Assembly: GCA_964434955.1 (NCBI GenBank)
Contig: CAYSXI010000005.1
Coordinates: 14,830-78,829, forward strand
Direction of reading: 5' to 3'
DNA: 64,000 nucleotides
DNA from: JANQLU01 sp964434955
GTDB lineage: Bacteria > Planctomycetota > Planctomycetia > Pirellulales > Pirellulaceae
Each line of letters opens with the position of its first letter. Position 1 is the first letter of the stretch. Below are positions 42,469 to 51,496 of this stretch, piece after piece. The translations under genes were made by a program, and so were the position numbers. The notes below the pieces were generated by a model, which was not told the origin of the DNA, searched no databases, and saw only the letters and a program-made list of their open reading frames with translations.

Positions 42469-44430
42469 ATGCTATCTTTTTCGACGAGCCTGACGGCACT
42501 TCAAGCCAACCAGGTTGCGATTAACACGATTGCCAACAACATCGCGAATGCGAATACGCCGGGCTACCACCGGCAACAGGTGCATTTATCCGATCGTATT
42601 GGCACTCGCTATCAAAACATGTTGATCGGCAGCGGTGTTCAGGTTTCGGAAATCGCACGATCATTCAATGCGATTGTCGAGTTGTCGATAAGTCAAAATC
42701 AATCTCGGTTCAGTGACGTCAACGAATCCCTGGTGGTTCTCAGGCAGATTGAAACCGTCCTTGGCCCAGGCGAGGGCTCCATTCACTCTCGCCTGGAGTC
42801 CTTTTTCAATGATCTTCAGCAACTGTCCCTGGACCCGGACAATCTCAATCTTCGTTCGATTGGTATTCAGAAGCTGAATGGACTGACCAATGAATTTCAG
42901 TTGGTGAACTCCCGCCTCGATACAATCACCAATACAATTCACGCTCAGATCGAACACGATGTTGATTCCGTTAATGAAAGCCTGACCTCTTTGTTTGATT
43001 TGAATCGACGGATCAAGATTGAACAAAATTCAGGAAGGTCACCCAATGATTTGCTGGATCAGTTTCAACAGAAAGTCAATGACCTGGCCCAGCTGATTGA
43101 TATTGAAACCTCACCGGCGTCCAACGGTGGTTTTTCTTTTCAGATTGCCGGCGGTTCATTTCATTTCGAGTCATCCTCGTTTCAGATCGAGTCCCGAAAG
43201 GACGATGCCGGCAATGTGTCTTACTGGATTCAAGGCACTGACACATCGATCGATTTGAGTGCGGGGCGACTTGCCGGGTTGCAACGAGTGATTGGGACTT
43301 CATTGAAGTCGGTAAAAAACCGGCTGGATCAAGTTGCCAACGAGTTCGTCTTCCGTCTGGATCATGTGCATTCGACGGGACTCCCGATCGATGGGCCCTT
43401 TGACCAGTTGAACGGTGTCCGCCAGATCCCCGATCCAAGCAACCCGCTGAGTTCGCAAACACCCTTTGGACAACTGGCGGCTGGAGAGCTGTTTGTCTCC
43501 GTAACCAACAAGTCGACCGAAATCCGACAAACTCATTCCATTGATTTCGACCCTTCGACGGATAGCCTCAATGACTTGATCACGCGACTGAACTCGATCG
43601 GTGGGATCAATGCCAGCGTGACCAATGGATTCTTGACCGTTGCTTCGGACAGCGGGTACGCGTTTGATTTTGCAGGTCGTCTGGAGAACCAACCCGACCT
43701 CAGCCTGGTAACCGGCTCATCCGTTCCGACACTTTCCGGTAGCTACACGGGCGACCAAAATGACGATTACACGTTTGAGATTGTCGGAAGTGGAACCGTG
43801 GGCGTCGACAGCCCGCTGCAGGTTCGCGTCACGGATTCTTCGGGTACCGAGCTTGGCGTTTTTGATATTGGAACCAAATACGAACCGGGGTCACCGATCG
43901 AAGTGGCCAACGGGGTCAAGATTGAGTTCAGCAGCGGAAGCTTCAACAACGGCGATCAGTTCACCACGCCCGTTTTGGCGGAATCCGACGAAACCGGAGT
44001 CTTGGTTGCCGTGGGGCTCAACACTCTGTTCACCGGATCCACTGCCAATGACATCGGGGTAAGCGACGCCGTGCTCGACGACCCGAAGCGCTTCGCGCTC
44101 TCCCGAAATGGCCAAACGGCAGACAACTCCAACTTGCAGCGATTGGTTTCACTCCGCGAAAACATCTCCATCAACGGAAACAACTTTGAAGAGTTCGTTG
44201 AAAAGATCAACCTCGACATTGGCCAGGAGACGAGCCTCTTGATCACCGAGCAAACCAACCTCGAGCTGATTGGTCAACAACTGGCACAGCAAGTCGACTC
44301 GGTTTCGGGGGTCGATCCGAATGAAGAAATGGTCTACTTGTTGGACCACCAAAGATCCTACGAGGCCTCGGTTCGAGTGATCTCCACGATTGACCAGATG
44401 ATGTCCGAACTTTTCAACATCATCCGATAG
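42469..44430 (+). CDS. flgK: Hook-filament junction protein FlgK (HAP1)
   Basis: 653 residues. N-terminal signature LQANQVAINTIANNIANANT then PGYHRQQVHLS; the C-terminus reads NPNEEMVYLLDHQ-type DPNEEMVYLLDHQRSYEASV with RVISTIDQMMSELFNIIR. The middle is enlarged by beta domains (about 430-560) compared with the 550-residue enteric protein. It joins hook to filament and is exported after the hook is finished. It is followed by flgL after 10 bases. Confidence 0.96.
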   Translation: MLSFSTSLTALQANQVAINTIANNIANANTPGYHRQQVHLSDRIGTRYQNMLIGSGVQVSEIARSFNAIVELSISQNQSRFSDVNESLVVLRQIETVLGPGEGSIHSRLESFFNDLQQLSLDPDNLNLRSIGIQKLNGLTNEFQLVNSRLDTITNTIHAQIEHDVDSVNESLTSLFDLNRRIKIEQNSGRSPNDLLDQFQQKVNDLAQLIDIETSPASNGGFSFQIAGGSFHFESSSFQIESRKDDAGNVSYWIQGTDTSIDLSAGRLAGLQRVIGTSLKSVKNRLDQVANEFVFRLDHVHSTGLPIDGPFDQLNGVRQIPDPSNPLSSQTPFGQLAAGELFVSVTNKSTEIRQTHSIDFDPSTDSLNDLITRLNSIGGINASVTNGFLTVASDSGYAFDFAGRLENQPDLSLVTGSSVPTLSGSYTGDQNDDYTFEIVGSGTVGVDSPLQVRVTDSSGTELGVFDIGTKYEPGSPIEVANGVKIEFSSGSFNNGDQFTTPVLAESDETGVLVAVGLNTLFTGSTANDIGVSDAVLDDPKRFALSRNGQTADNSNLQRLVSLRENISINGNNFEEFVEKINLDIGQETSLLITEQTNLELIGQQLAQQVDSVSGVDPNEEMVYLLDHQRSYEASVRVISTIDQMMSELFNIIR

Positions 44431-44440
44431 GGACAACGCC

Positions 44441-45886
44441 ATGACATTTCGTGTGACGCCCAGCTTCCTTTCGAACCAGCTAATCTATTTCAATCGATCG
44501 CATTCGTCGAAGCTTGGAAACCTCCAGTACCAAGCATCAACCGGCCTGCGGATCTCAAGAACGTCCGATGACCCGGCCGCGGTGCAAAAGCTTTTCGCAT
44601 TGAAACGCACGATTGCCTCCATCGAAACGGATGAACTGAACATTTCATCGGCCCAACACACTTTGAACACCAGTGTGTCCCAGCTTCGAGACGCGCACGA
44701 GCTGTTGCGAAAGGCCCAGCGAATCGCCGTCGACGCCCGACAAGCCGATCCCTCTTCTTTGAACGGACTGGCTGCCGAAGTCGATCGCATCGCTGAACGA
44801 CTTTTGCAAATCGCAAATTCAACCGACAACGATCGGTACATTTACGGGGGCCAGGATGATCGAAGTGCGCCCTATGTAGAAAATACGAATCGCGGTTTTC
44901 CCACCCATGTTTATTCAGGAAGCTCGATCTCGCTCACGATCAATGTCAGCACCAACATCCAGGTCGATACCCTTTACGATGGCCAATCGATCTTCGGATC
45001 CAGCAACCGGCAAACCTCAGTTTTCTTTGGTGCAACGGGGGCCCAACCGGGTACCGGAACCGACAATGCGACCAGTCGTGGTCAACTCCATGTGACTCAT
45101 TTAGCGACAACTTTCGCGGCGGGCTCCGGCGTTCAAACGGGTGCAAGCGGCCCCACGGATGACACCATCATTGGTCCAGCCGGAGCTCATTCATTGCGAA
45201 TCGTTGACACCAGCGGTACCGGAACTTCCGGCTACGTCCAACTGAATGACGGCAAAGAATTTGCATGGACGTCGGCGGACGCGGATCTCCAGGTCGAAGG
45301 ACCGCTTGGAGAACTCGTCCACCTTGATTTCACGGCAATCACCGCGGGCTTCAATGGCAACGTTGACGTCACATCGACCGGCCAACTTTCGGTGGATGGT
45401 GGAATCACCCAGCTGGCGATTGATCATTCGGCAAACCAAGTGATCGTTGATTCCCGTGATGGCACCGTGACCAATGTCGACTCGTCTCAAATTCGTTCTA
45501 CGGGTGTGGAAGAAATCGACTACCGTGGTACCAGTGACGTCTTTGCGGCGCTGGCCGAGCTGGCTTCCGATTTGCGAAATGAACGCGGGCTCACGGTCGA
45601 AGAGTTCAAGCAATCCATTGTTCGCCGCGACGAGGATCTTGAACGCCACGCCGAACAGGTTTTGTCTGTCATTGGCGAGCAATCGGTTTCCCTGGAAGCG
45701 CTCGTCTCGCTGTCGGAACGCAACCAGACCTATCAACTTGAATTGCAATCCGCCGCCGAGGATCTCGAAGCGGCTGACTTGACCGAAGTCATTGTACGGC
45801 TGCAGCAGGAACAAAACCTTCTTCAATACAGCTACGCGGCTTCGTCCACGGTTCTCGCTCAAAACATTCTTGACTTTCTTCGATAA
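44441..45886 (+). CDS. flgL: Hook-filament junction protein FlgL (HAP3)
   Basis: 481 residues, longer than the 317 of enteric FlgL because of a beta-rich insertion of about 180 residues. The N-terminus reads GNLQYQASTGLRISRTSDDP with AAVQKLFALKRTIASIE, and RYIYGGQDDRSAPYVEN follows. The C-terminal helix is DLTEVIVRLQQEQNLLQYSY, ending STVLAQNILDFLR. It connects FlgK to flagellin. Last standard flagellar gene of this plus-strand operon. Confidence 0.95.
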   Translation: MTFRVTPSFLSNQLIYFNRSHSSKLGNLQYQASTGLRISRTSDDPAAVQKLFALKRTIASIETDELNISSAQHTLNTSVSQLRDAHELLRKAQRIAVDARQADPSSLNGLAAEVDRIAERLLQIANSTDNDRYIYGGQDDRSAPYVENTNRGFPTHVYSGSSISLTINVSTNIQVDTLYDGQSIFGSSNRQTSVFFGATGAQPGTGTDNATSRGQLHVTHLATTFAAGSGVQTGASGPTDDTIIGPAGAHSLRIVDTSGTGTSGYVQLNDGKEFAWTSADADLQVEGPLGELVHLDFTAITAGFNGNVDVTSTGQLSVDGGITQLAIDHSANQVIVDSRDGTVTNVDSSQIRSTGVEEIDYRGTSDVFAALAELASDLRNERGLTVEEFKQSIVRRDEDLERHAEQVLSVIGEQSVSLEALVSLSERNQTYQLELQSAAEDLEAADLTEVIVRLQQEQNLLQYSYAASSTVLAQNILDFLR

Positions 45887-45898
45887 ACAGATTCGAAA

Positions 45899-46234
45899 AT
45901 GAGTTTGACACCTTCTGAGCAACGACTTCTTGATTCACTTGACCGTGGCGAGGCCCCGGTCAATCAATTGGTGCAATTGGTCGAATCAAAAAACCTCAAG
46001 GAAGAACTTCTTCGAGCCGTCAACTCGGCCGAACATTCGTTTTCAAGAAGAGTGGAGCAGGTTCGGCATGCGATCGCGCTGCTTGGCCAGAAACGCGTGC
46101 ACCAGTTTTTGNNNNNNNNNNCAGAACATTTTATCCGAATCGATTCCGAGTCAACGGGGCCGGTTCCGAAACCGAAGTTCACCGAAACCGAAACGGCAGA
46201 TCAATCAAAGGCCAGCGATGCACGGTTGTCGTGA
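45899..46234 (+). CDS. HDOD-like protein interrupted by an assembly gap
   Basis: The ATG at 45899 begins 12 bases after flgL. The first 71 codons resemble the N-terminal part of an HDOD domain: LVESKNLKEELLRAVNSAEH and VRHAIALLGQKRVHQFL, with the family NS and the AIxLLG-xxR pattern. Then come ten Ns (46112-46121). The sequence after them stays open to TGA at 46234 and is Thr/Glu/Ser/Lys-rich (KFTETETADQSKASD). A normal HDOD domain is about 200 residues, so the gap probably hides more sequence than ten bases; the coordinates and the joined frame are uncertain. Confidence 0.5.
   Translation: MSLTPSEQRLLDSLDRGEAPVNQLVQLVESKNLKEELLRAVNSAEHSFSRRVEQVRHAIALLGQKRVHQFLXXXXEHFIRIDSESTGPVPKPKFTETETADQSKASDARLS
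46112..46121. other. Assembly gap (ten Ns)
   Basis: Ten unknown bases lie inside the gene after flgL. The true length of missing sequence is not known. Confidence 0.99.
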
Positions 46235-46264
46235 TCATGAATCATGGCAATTCGGAATGGCAGG

Positions 46265-46996
46265 TTACTTGAGTTTCTTGACGATGATCGAAAACCGGGG
46301 TCTTTTCTCGTCACTGTAGAACCATGGCTTTCCGGTTGCGTCCACCTGGTAAACCTGGTCGGCCGGTAATCCGGTTCGCAAGATCAAATCTGCTTTGACC
46401 GCTGCTGCCTCGTGAACCGCCTTGCTCCATGCTCGTTTCCCCGGGTTGGAAGCCCAAACGACAATCTCGATTCGCGTATTTTGGTCCAGTTGCATTGCGG
46501 CTTGGCGAAACAACCGCGTCGCTTCCCTGGAGACGACCGGGGATTGCTTCTCAATTTTTTCAAATAGGTCAAACACCACTTCTTTTCGAACATCGCGAAG
46601 ATTGGATACGCTTCCCAATTGGCCAATCTCAACCAGAAATCGTTGCAGCATTTCTTTTTCGCGGTCAACGACTCGTAGCCCGTTGTCGACATCATCCGGA
46701 CCGGTACCATTCCCCCGGTCCTGGTCCTCATCGTCACCGACGATGTAAAGCGGACCTGGTTGCTCGCGCTGAAAAGTGTTCTCCGAAGCCTTGACCTTGA
46801 TGTTGCCTGGGAGTCCCATCGAGTTCATGGCGTTCACAAATGAGCCTGTTCCCGAATAGAGGTTTGCGCCTGTTTGTTCTTTGGCCAATGAGTTGATCAC
46901 GATAAAGAACGCCAAAAGTGCCGTCATCGTATCGCCGAATGAAATCAGATAGGCGTTACTCGGCTTGCTTGGCGATGCCTTCTTTTTCTTTGCCAT
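46265..46996 (-). CDS. Second MotB-like stator protein
   Basis: 243 residues. One membrane helix (AYLISFGDTMTALLAFFIVI) contains the Asp expected for the ion-carrying residue of MotB. After a Gly/Asp-rich plug-like region comes a C-terminal domain with an OmpA-like secondary-structure order (IEIVVWASNPGKRAWSKAVH ... KRPRFSIIVKKLK), but the usual peptidoglycan-binding residues (NxxLSxxRA) are not recognisable. It lies 15 bases after motB. Either it pairs with the first MotB in a mixed stator or it serves a different role. Confidence 0.82.
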   Translation of the reverse strand: MAKKKKASPSKPSNAYLISFGDTMTALLAFFIVINSLAKEQTGANLYSGTGSFVNAMNSMGLPGNIKVKASENTFQREQPGPLYIVGDDEDQDRGNGTGPDDVDNGLRVVDREKEMLQRFLVEIGQLGSVSNLRDVRKEVVFDLFEKIEKQSPVVSREATRLFRQAAMQLDQNTRIEIVVWASNPGKRAWSKAVHEAAAVKADLILRTGLPADQVYQVDATGKPWFYSDEKRPRFSIIVKKLK

Positions 46997-47011
46997 TTTG
47001 CAAACCCCGGG

Positions 47012-47671
47012 CTAACGTGACGTTTTTAACAAGTGGTGTTGGACGACGATTCGCACCATTCGGGCGTTGGCATTTCCGACCTTTCTGACACCCATCTGTC
47101 CCGGCTTGATTCCGTGTGTGTCAAAAATGAAATTGGTCAATGCGACACAGCGTTGAACCGCGTCGTCGCCGGACGCCTCGAATGTGATATGAAGTGGAAG
47201 TTTGTAGAGTTGTTGGGCAAACATCTTGGCGAAGACCTCGCCCATCGAATAGACGTCTCCGTCTTTGCCGACAAACTTTACGATATCAATTTGAATGGCA
47301 TACTGTTTCGAAAGGTCGACGGCCTCGTCGTCGTCCAATCCCGAAAGGGCCCCTTCCGCTGTCGTAAGCGATGGATCGGAATTGATCGGTGGCATTTCGG
47401 AACCCTGCAAACACATTCGCGCCGACGGGGGGCGCGTTCGCTGGACGAAACTGTCTTTTTCGATTCCTTCCGGCTGTTCGCCGGCAATTCCGGTCGACCC
47501 GGATCCACCGAACATCGCGACCTGAATTTTCTCGAACCGCTCGGGTTCCGTCGTCGCGAATGTCAGTAGGAGAATGAAGAACGTCATGAGCAAAGTGATC
47601 ACATCACTGTAAGTCATGAACCACGCGGGGATATCATCGCCACCAACTGGTTCTTCTTGTTCTTTGGCCAT
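47012..47671 (-). CDS. motB: Flagellar stator protein MotB
   Basis: 219 residues. The N-terminal PAWFMTYSDVITLLMTFFIL is typical MotB, with the conserved Asp in YSD. A Gly/Ser-rich region follows (MFGGSGSTGIAGEQ). The C-terminal part (HITFEASGDDAVQRCVALTN, ARMVRIVVQHHL) has OmpA-like order but lacks the standard NxxLSxxRA motif that grips peptidoglycan. MotB anchors the stator and carries ions with MotA, encoded just upstream. Expression as motA-motB-motB2 is likely. Confidence 0.88.
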   Translation of the reverse strand: MAKEQEEPVGGDDIPAWFMTYSDVITLLMTFFILLLTFATTEPERFEKIQVAMFGGSGSTGIAGEQPEGIEKDSFVQRTRPPSARMCLQGSEMPPINSDPSLTTAEGALSGLDDDEAVDLSKQYAIQIDIVKFVGKDGDVYSMGEVFAKMFAQQLYKLPLHITFEASGDDAVQRCVALTNFIFDTHGIKPGQMGVRKVGNANARMVRIVVQHHLLKTSR

Positions 47672-47716
47672 GCTACACCGTCACTTCCATGGAGGCTGCA
47701 AAAGGCGAGGTAATTC

Positions 47717-48496
47717 CTAGGCGGCTTCGCTAGCCGCATCCAGGTTTCGACTCTTGGGCGAAACAAATCCGACCAACCGTTCCTCAAGTGTTCGAGGCGT
47801 CTGGCCATCCACCAGTCCAATCAGGCCGGCGATGATTAGTTCCCGGACCAAGGACTCTTCTGCGTTGCGTGTTTCCAGCTTTCCAGCGAGGGGAAGGCAG
47901 ATCATGTTCGCGATCAGGGCGCCGTAAAGCGTCGTCAAAAGAGCCGTCGCCATACCGCCACCAATCTGACTCGGATCGTCCAGCGAACGAAGCATTTGCA
48001 CGAGACCGATCAGTGTGCCGATCATCCCGAACGCGGGCGCGGCGGCCGCTACGGCGTCAACGATTTGCTTACCCGTCTTATGGCGCTGTTCGATATAAGC
48101 GAGTTCATTCTCCAGAACGACCTGGATCTCTTCACGCGGCGTTCCGGCAATGACCATCTCCATGCCACGACGTTTGAAATCGTCGGTGATTTCTTCGAGC
48201 TTCTGCTCGAGCGCGAGAATCCCGTCTTTGCGAACCAGATTTGCGTAGTCCTTGAACGACTCAATCTCTTCAGCCGGTTCAGGCAACTTGTGAAGGAAAC
48301 ACTTTTTGATAACGCCAAAGGCGCCAAGGCACTTTCCGAGCGGAAAGTTAATCAAGATCGCGGAGATCGATCCCCCGACGGTAATCATCAACGAGGGGAT
48401 ATTGATAAAGGGGCCAAGTCCACCCCCGCCCAAGAAGATCGAGCCAACGACCAGGCTGATCCCCAGTAAAAGACCGACTACGGTTGCGATGTCCAT
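47717..48496 (-). CDS. motA: Flagellar stator protein MotA
   Basis: 259 residues with four membrane helices. Conserved stretches: INIPSLMITVGGSISAILIN, AAAAPAFGMIGTLIGLVQML and GMATALLTTLYGALIANMIC. The cytoplasmic loop has charged residues (EEITDDFKRRGMEMVI) expected to touch FliG. The pore segment PAFGMIGTLIGLV is closer in wording to PomA-type (sodium) than to enteric MotA, but ion choice cannot be settled by this. First gene of the motA-motB-motB2 unit. Confidence 0.95.
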   Translation of the reverse strand: MDIATVVGLLLGISLVVGSIFLGGGGLGPFINIPSLMITVGGSISAILINFPLGKCLGAFGVIKKCFLHKLPEPAEEIESFKDYANLVRKDGILALEQKLEEITDDFKRRGMEMVIAGTPREEIQVVLENELAYIEQRHKTGKQIVDAVAAAAPAFGMIGTLIGLVQMLRSLDDPSQIGGGMATALLTTLYGALIANMICLPLAGKLETRNAEESLVRELIIAGLIGLVDGQTPRTLEERLVGFVSPKSRNLDAASEAA

Positions 48497-48775
48497 ATCT
48501 TCTGCCCTTGCGCCCCATCCAAATTGAGGCGAATGTTCCTTGTGCTGCCCGTTGCACCGAATTCCCCGCTAGCGGTATGACGCTTGAGAGCTTGCCATCA
48601 ATGGAAGCGCATCAGCTACCGCCGGAAACGAGACCGGTGACAGCATCGTTATCGTTATAAATCTGGGCAAGTTGCGTTCTTGTTTGTTTTATCCAGTATG
48701 TTGTTTCGTCTTTGTCGGACCCCAGGCCAAAAAATTGCTCTTAAGTTGTCAAGTTTTCCAACCGATCAAATTGAT
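48497..48775. other. Divergent region between motA and flgB
   Basis: This 279-base region contains no convincing gene. The flgB side carries a sigma-54-type site (48723-48739). On the motA side only a weak GG-N10-GC arrangement and an isolated CGATAA were seen, not good enough to call a promoter. Confidence 0.5.
48723..48739 (+). promoter_or_regulatory. Sigma-54-type promoter before flgB
   Basis: CAGGCCAAAAAATTGCT has GG (48725-48726) and GC (48737-48738) exactly ten bases apart and a consensus TTGCT at -12; the -24 part is weaker (AGGCCA for TGGCAC). The flgB ATG is 38 bases past the GC. It would drive the twelve-gene flgB-to-flhB operon. Confidence 0.72.
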
Positions 48776-49126
48776 ATGATCGGAAAAGTTTCACAAATCG
48801 AACAACTGGGTGAACTGCTGCGCCGCGCCCACCTGCGGCAAGAGGCGATCAGTTCCAACATTGCGAACGTCAACACACCGAACTACAAAACGATCGATGT
48901 CGAGTTTTCCAAAGTCTTGATGTCGACCATGTCCAACCAGGCAGGAAATTCGACTCCCAATATCATCGAGGTCGGTGGCTTGTTGGAGCGCCAGGATGGC
49001 AACAATGTCGACATGGATCGGGAGTTGGCCAAGCTTACCAAGAATTCCTTGCAGTTTCAGACGCTCAACCAGGTCGTCGCCAGCAAACTTGGACTTTATC
49101 GATCAGCAATTACGGGGCGTAGCTAA
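48776..49126 (+). CDS. flgB: Flagellar proximal rod protein FlgB
   Basis: 116 residues from the ATG at 48776; an upstream in-frame ATG at 48680 would place coding sequence over the promoter. The rod signature is LRQEAISSNIANVNTPNYKT, and the C-terminal helix NSLQFQTLNQVVASKLGLYR is typical of FlgB. It is among the first rod subunits assembled on the MS ring. First gene of the long plus-strand operon with flgC and fliE. Confidence 0.94.
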   Translation: MIGKVSQIEQLGELLRRAHLRQEAISSNIANVNTPNYKTIDVEFSKVLMSTMSNQAGNSTPNIIEVGGLLERQDGNNVDMDRELAKLTKNSLQFQTLNQVVASKLGLYRSAITGRS

Positions 49127-49204
49127 AGCCGCACCTTTTCCCAGGTAGAAATCGCGGTCTAGCCAAACTTAACAACTTACTGCAGACGTCATTAGGGGCA
49201 GCTG

Positions 49205-49633
49205 ATGGCAGGCGGAATCAATTACTCATCTCTGGATGTCAGTGCATCAGCACTGTCGGCTGAGCGGGCACGAATGGAAATCGTTGCCGCCAACATCGCC
49301 AACGCGCGAACCACGGTAACGGAAAACGGTGAACCGTATCGTCGTAAAGAAGCCGTCTTCAGCACGGTGCTCAACGATATCAAAAACGGTCATCTTTCCG
49401 GCGTACGCCTTTCCGAGGTTCGCGAAGACCAATCTGAGTTTCCAAAGGTCTACATTCCAGGCCACCCGCACGCTGACGATGACGGGATGGTCGCAATGCC
49501 CAACGTCAAGCTGCCCAACGAGATGGTTGACTTGATCAGCGCCAGCCGAGCCTATGAAGCCAACCTGAAGGCGATGCAGACTTATCGGCAGATGGCGGAG
49601 CAAACGCTGGCAATCTTGCGAGGAGCTGGATAG
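49205..49633 (+). CDS. flgC: Flagellar proximal rod protein FlgC
   Basis: 142 residues. The N-terminus DVSASALSAERARMEIVAAN then IANARTTVTENGEPYRRKE and the C-terminus LISASRAYEANLKAMQTYRQ match FlgC. The end shares one base with the GTG start of fliE, so the two are tightly coupled. Proximal rod subunit. Confidence 0.96.
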   Translation: MAGGINYSSLDVSASALSAERARMEIVAANIANARTTVTENGEPYRRKEAVFSTVLNDIKNGHLSGVRLSEVREDQSEFPKVYIPGHPHADDDGMVAMPNVKLPNEMVDLISASRAYEANLKAMQTYRQMAEQTLAILRGAG

Positions 49634-49935
49634 TGAGCATCCAACCCGTTACTGGAACCGCCGCCAGCCAAATCACTCAGCGGTTGGCGAGTCCCCCGGC
49701 ACCCACCGCCAAGCAGGGTGAGTTCACCAACGTACTCAAGGACTTTGTTCAAAATGCAAACCAACAACACATGCAGGCCGACAAGGCCATCCAAAACTTC
49801 GCTGATGGAAATTCCAACGACATACAATCGGTGGCCTTGTCGATGGCAAAAGCCGATCTTTCGTTTCGACTGGTCCTCGAGATTCGAAACAAGTTGATGG
49901 ATGCCTACCAGGAAATTATGCGGATGCAGGTTTAG
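49633..49935 (+). CDS. fliE: MS-ring/rod junction protein FliE
   Basis: 100 residues from a GTG at 49633 that overlaps the flgC stop. The C-terminal half NDIQSVALSMAKADLSFRLV then LEIRNKLMDAYQEIMRMQV is diagnostic of FliE. It links the MS ring to the rod and is the first export substrate. It lies 20 bases before fliF. Confidence 0.96.
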   Translation: MSIQPVTGTAASQITQRLASPPAPTAKQGEFTNVLKDFVQNANQQHMQADKAIQNFADGNSNDIQSVALSMAKADLSFRLVLEIRNKLMDAYQEIMRMQV

Positions 49936-49955
49936 GTTTAATCCCGTAGAAATCG

Positions 49956-51494
49956 ATGGAATACTTCAAGTCACAATTTCAACAGTTCAAGGCATTCTGG
50001 GAACAGACGACGCCACAGGCCCGGTTCGGAATGATTGGAACGCTTGTCGTTTCGATCGGCATGATCGTGGCCGTCGGTATCTGGTCCTCGCAGCCCCACT
50101 ATGTCGCCCTGGCCGAAAACCTTCCGCCAGAAAAGGCGGCTGAAATCATCGATGCTTTGGAAAAAGAAAGCATCTCGTGCAAACTGAATTTCTCTGGCTC
50201 GGCCGTCCTCGTCGACAAGTCGAAATGGAATCGCGCCAAGGCACTCGCGAACGGGATCGTCCCGAACGAAAACATTGCTTCGCAAGAGAAGCTTGGTTTC
50301 GGCGCGGGCGCGGCGGAACGAAGGCAGCATATCAATCGGCAACTTGAATCTCGCCTCTCACAGTCGATCAAGCGAATCCAATCCGTCGAGGATGCGACCG
50401 TCCATATTTTTGTGGCCAAGCAAATGGCCATCGAAAGCTTGCAGAAAGACTCAACCGCCAGCGTGGTAGTAAAGATGCGGAGCGGTCATCGCCTTTCGCA
50501 AACGCACGCTCGTTCAATCGCGCTTCTCTTGGCCAACGCAGTCGAAGGGCTTGAAGAAAAGAACGTCTCGATCATGGATGATCAGGGAAGGAACTACACT
50601 ACGGAAGACCAGATGATCGGCGGCGGAATGACCCACGTCAGCTTGCGTCTGGAAACCGAAAAATACCTCCAACAGAAAGCCGAATCAATCCTGACCGACA
50701 TGCTTGGCGCCGGAAAGGCAAGCGTGATCGTTTCAGCCCAGGTCGACATTAAAACGATTGACTCAAAAAGCCATAAGTACGCACCAGACAGTAAGGTCGT
50801 CAAACGAGAATACCGCGTCACGGAAAAATCCGACGGGGGTGACACTTCGGGAGGCGCCGCGGGAACCAGCTCCAACCTTGGTAACAGCGCATCGACCAAT
50901 GCTTCGGGTTCGTCGCGCGATATGGAAACAAGTGAAAGCGAGTTCGGCCATGATTGGGTCGTAGAAAATCGCACCGAACTACCAGACTGGGTCAAAAAAC
51001 TATCCGTTGCGGCGGTCATCGATATGACTCCCGATGAATCGGAAGAGGGCGGCGTGGCGCGCGACCTTTCGCCCGAGGCAATCGAAAGCCTGATCAAGTC
51101 CGCGGTCGGTTTCGATCAGGCGCGCGGTGACCAGATTAGTGTTGTTCAAACCAAGATGGCAGCAAACCCGCTACTGGCTTTCGACGAAGCACCTCCAGCC
51201 GACTACACCTTGATCCTCGAAATCATTCGAAACTCATCGCTCGGCCTCGGCGCACTTTTTGCCTTGGTGATCGGATTCCTGATGCTGCGAAAAATGAAGC
51301 CGGTCGAACTCACCAAAGAAGAACCGCAGATGACTCCCGAGCGAACGCGTCACCTGGCTGACCTGACGCAGTTGGCGAGTCAGAACCCTGAAATGCTTAC
51401 CAAGATCATTTCGGCGTGGATCAATGAAACACCTGATACATCGACCGCGTCCGACGCGACAGCTGGCTCCCAGTCGAAACGGAAGGTCGCGTAG
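49956..51494 (+). CDS. fliF: Flagellar MS-ring protein FliF
   Basis: 512 residues. First membrane helix near 27-47 (MIGTLVVSIGMIVAVGIW); periplasmic ring-building motifs YVALAENLPPEKAAEIIDAL, LGFGAGAAERRQHINRQLES and ASVVVKMRSGHRLSQTHARS; a Ser/Gly/Asn-rich loop near 295-325; second helix (IIRNSSLGLGALFALVIGFL); and a cytoplasmic tail that binds FliG. It is the platform for rod, switch and export gate. Length is slightly below the enteric 552. Confidence 0.96.
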   Translation: MEYFKSQFQQFKAFWEQTTPQARFGMIGTLVVSIGMIVAVGIWSSQPHYVALAENLPPEKAAEIIDALEKESISCKLNFSGSAVLVDKSKWNRAKALANGIVPNENIASQEKLGFGAGAAERRQHINRQLESRLSQSIKRIQSVEDATVHIFVAKQMAIESLQKDSTASVVVKMRSGHRLSQTHARSIALLLANAVEGLEEKNVSIMDDQGRNYTTEDQMIGGGMTHVSLRLETEKYLQQKAESILTDMLGAGKASVIVSAQVDIKTIDSKSHKYAPDSKVVKREYRVTEKSDGGDTSGGAAGTSSNLGNSASTNASGSSRDMETSESEFGHDWVVENRTELPDWVKKLSVAAVIDMTPDESEEGGVARDLSPEAIESLIKSAVGFDQARGDQISVVQTKMAANPLLAFDEAPPADYTLILEIIRNSSLGLGALFALVIGFLMLRKMKPVELTKEEPQMTPERTRHLADLTQLASQNPEMLTKIISAWINETPDTSTASDATAGSQSKRKVA

Positions 51495-51496
51495 CC

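Noticed and set aside
45191..45922. 243-codon minus-strand frame opposite flgL
   Set aside because: It lies wholly against a clear flgL gene, has no domain or ribosome site, and reflects codon bias of the true strand.
48497..48680. Possible sigma-28 or sigma-54 promoter for motA
   Set aside because: An isolated CGATAA and a poor GG-N10-GC were seen, but neither has a matching partner element.
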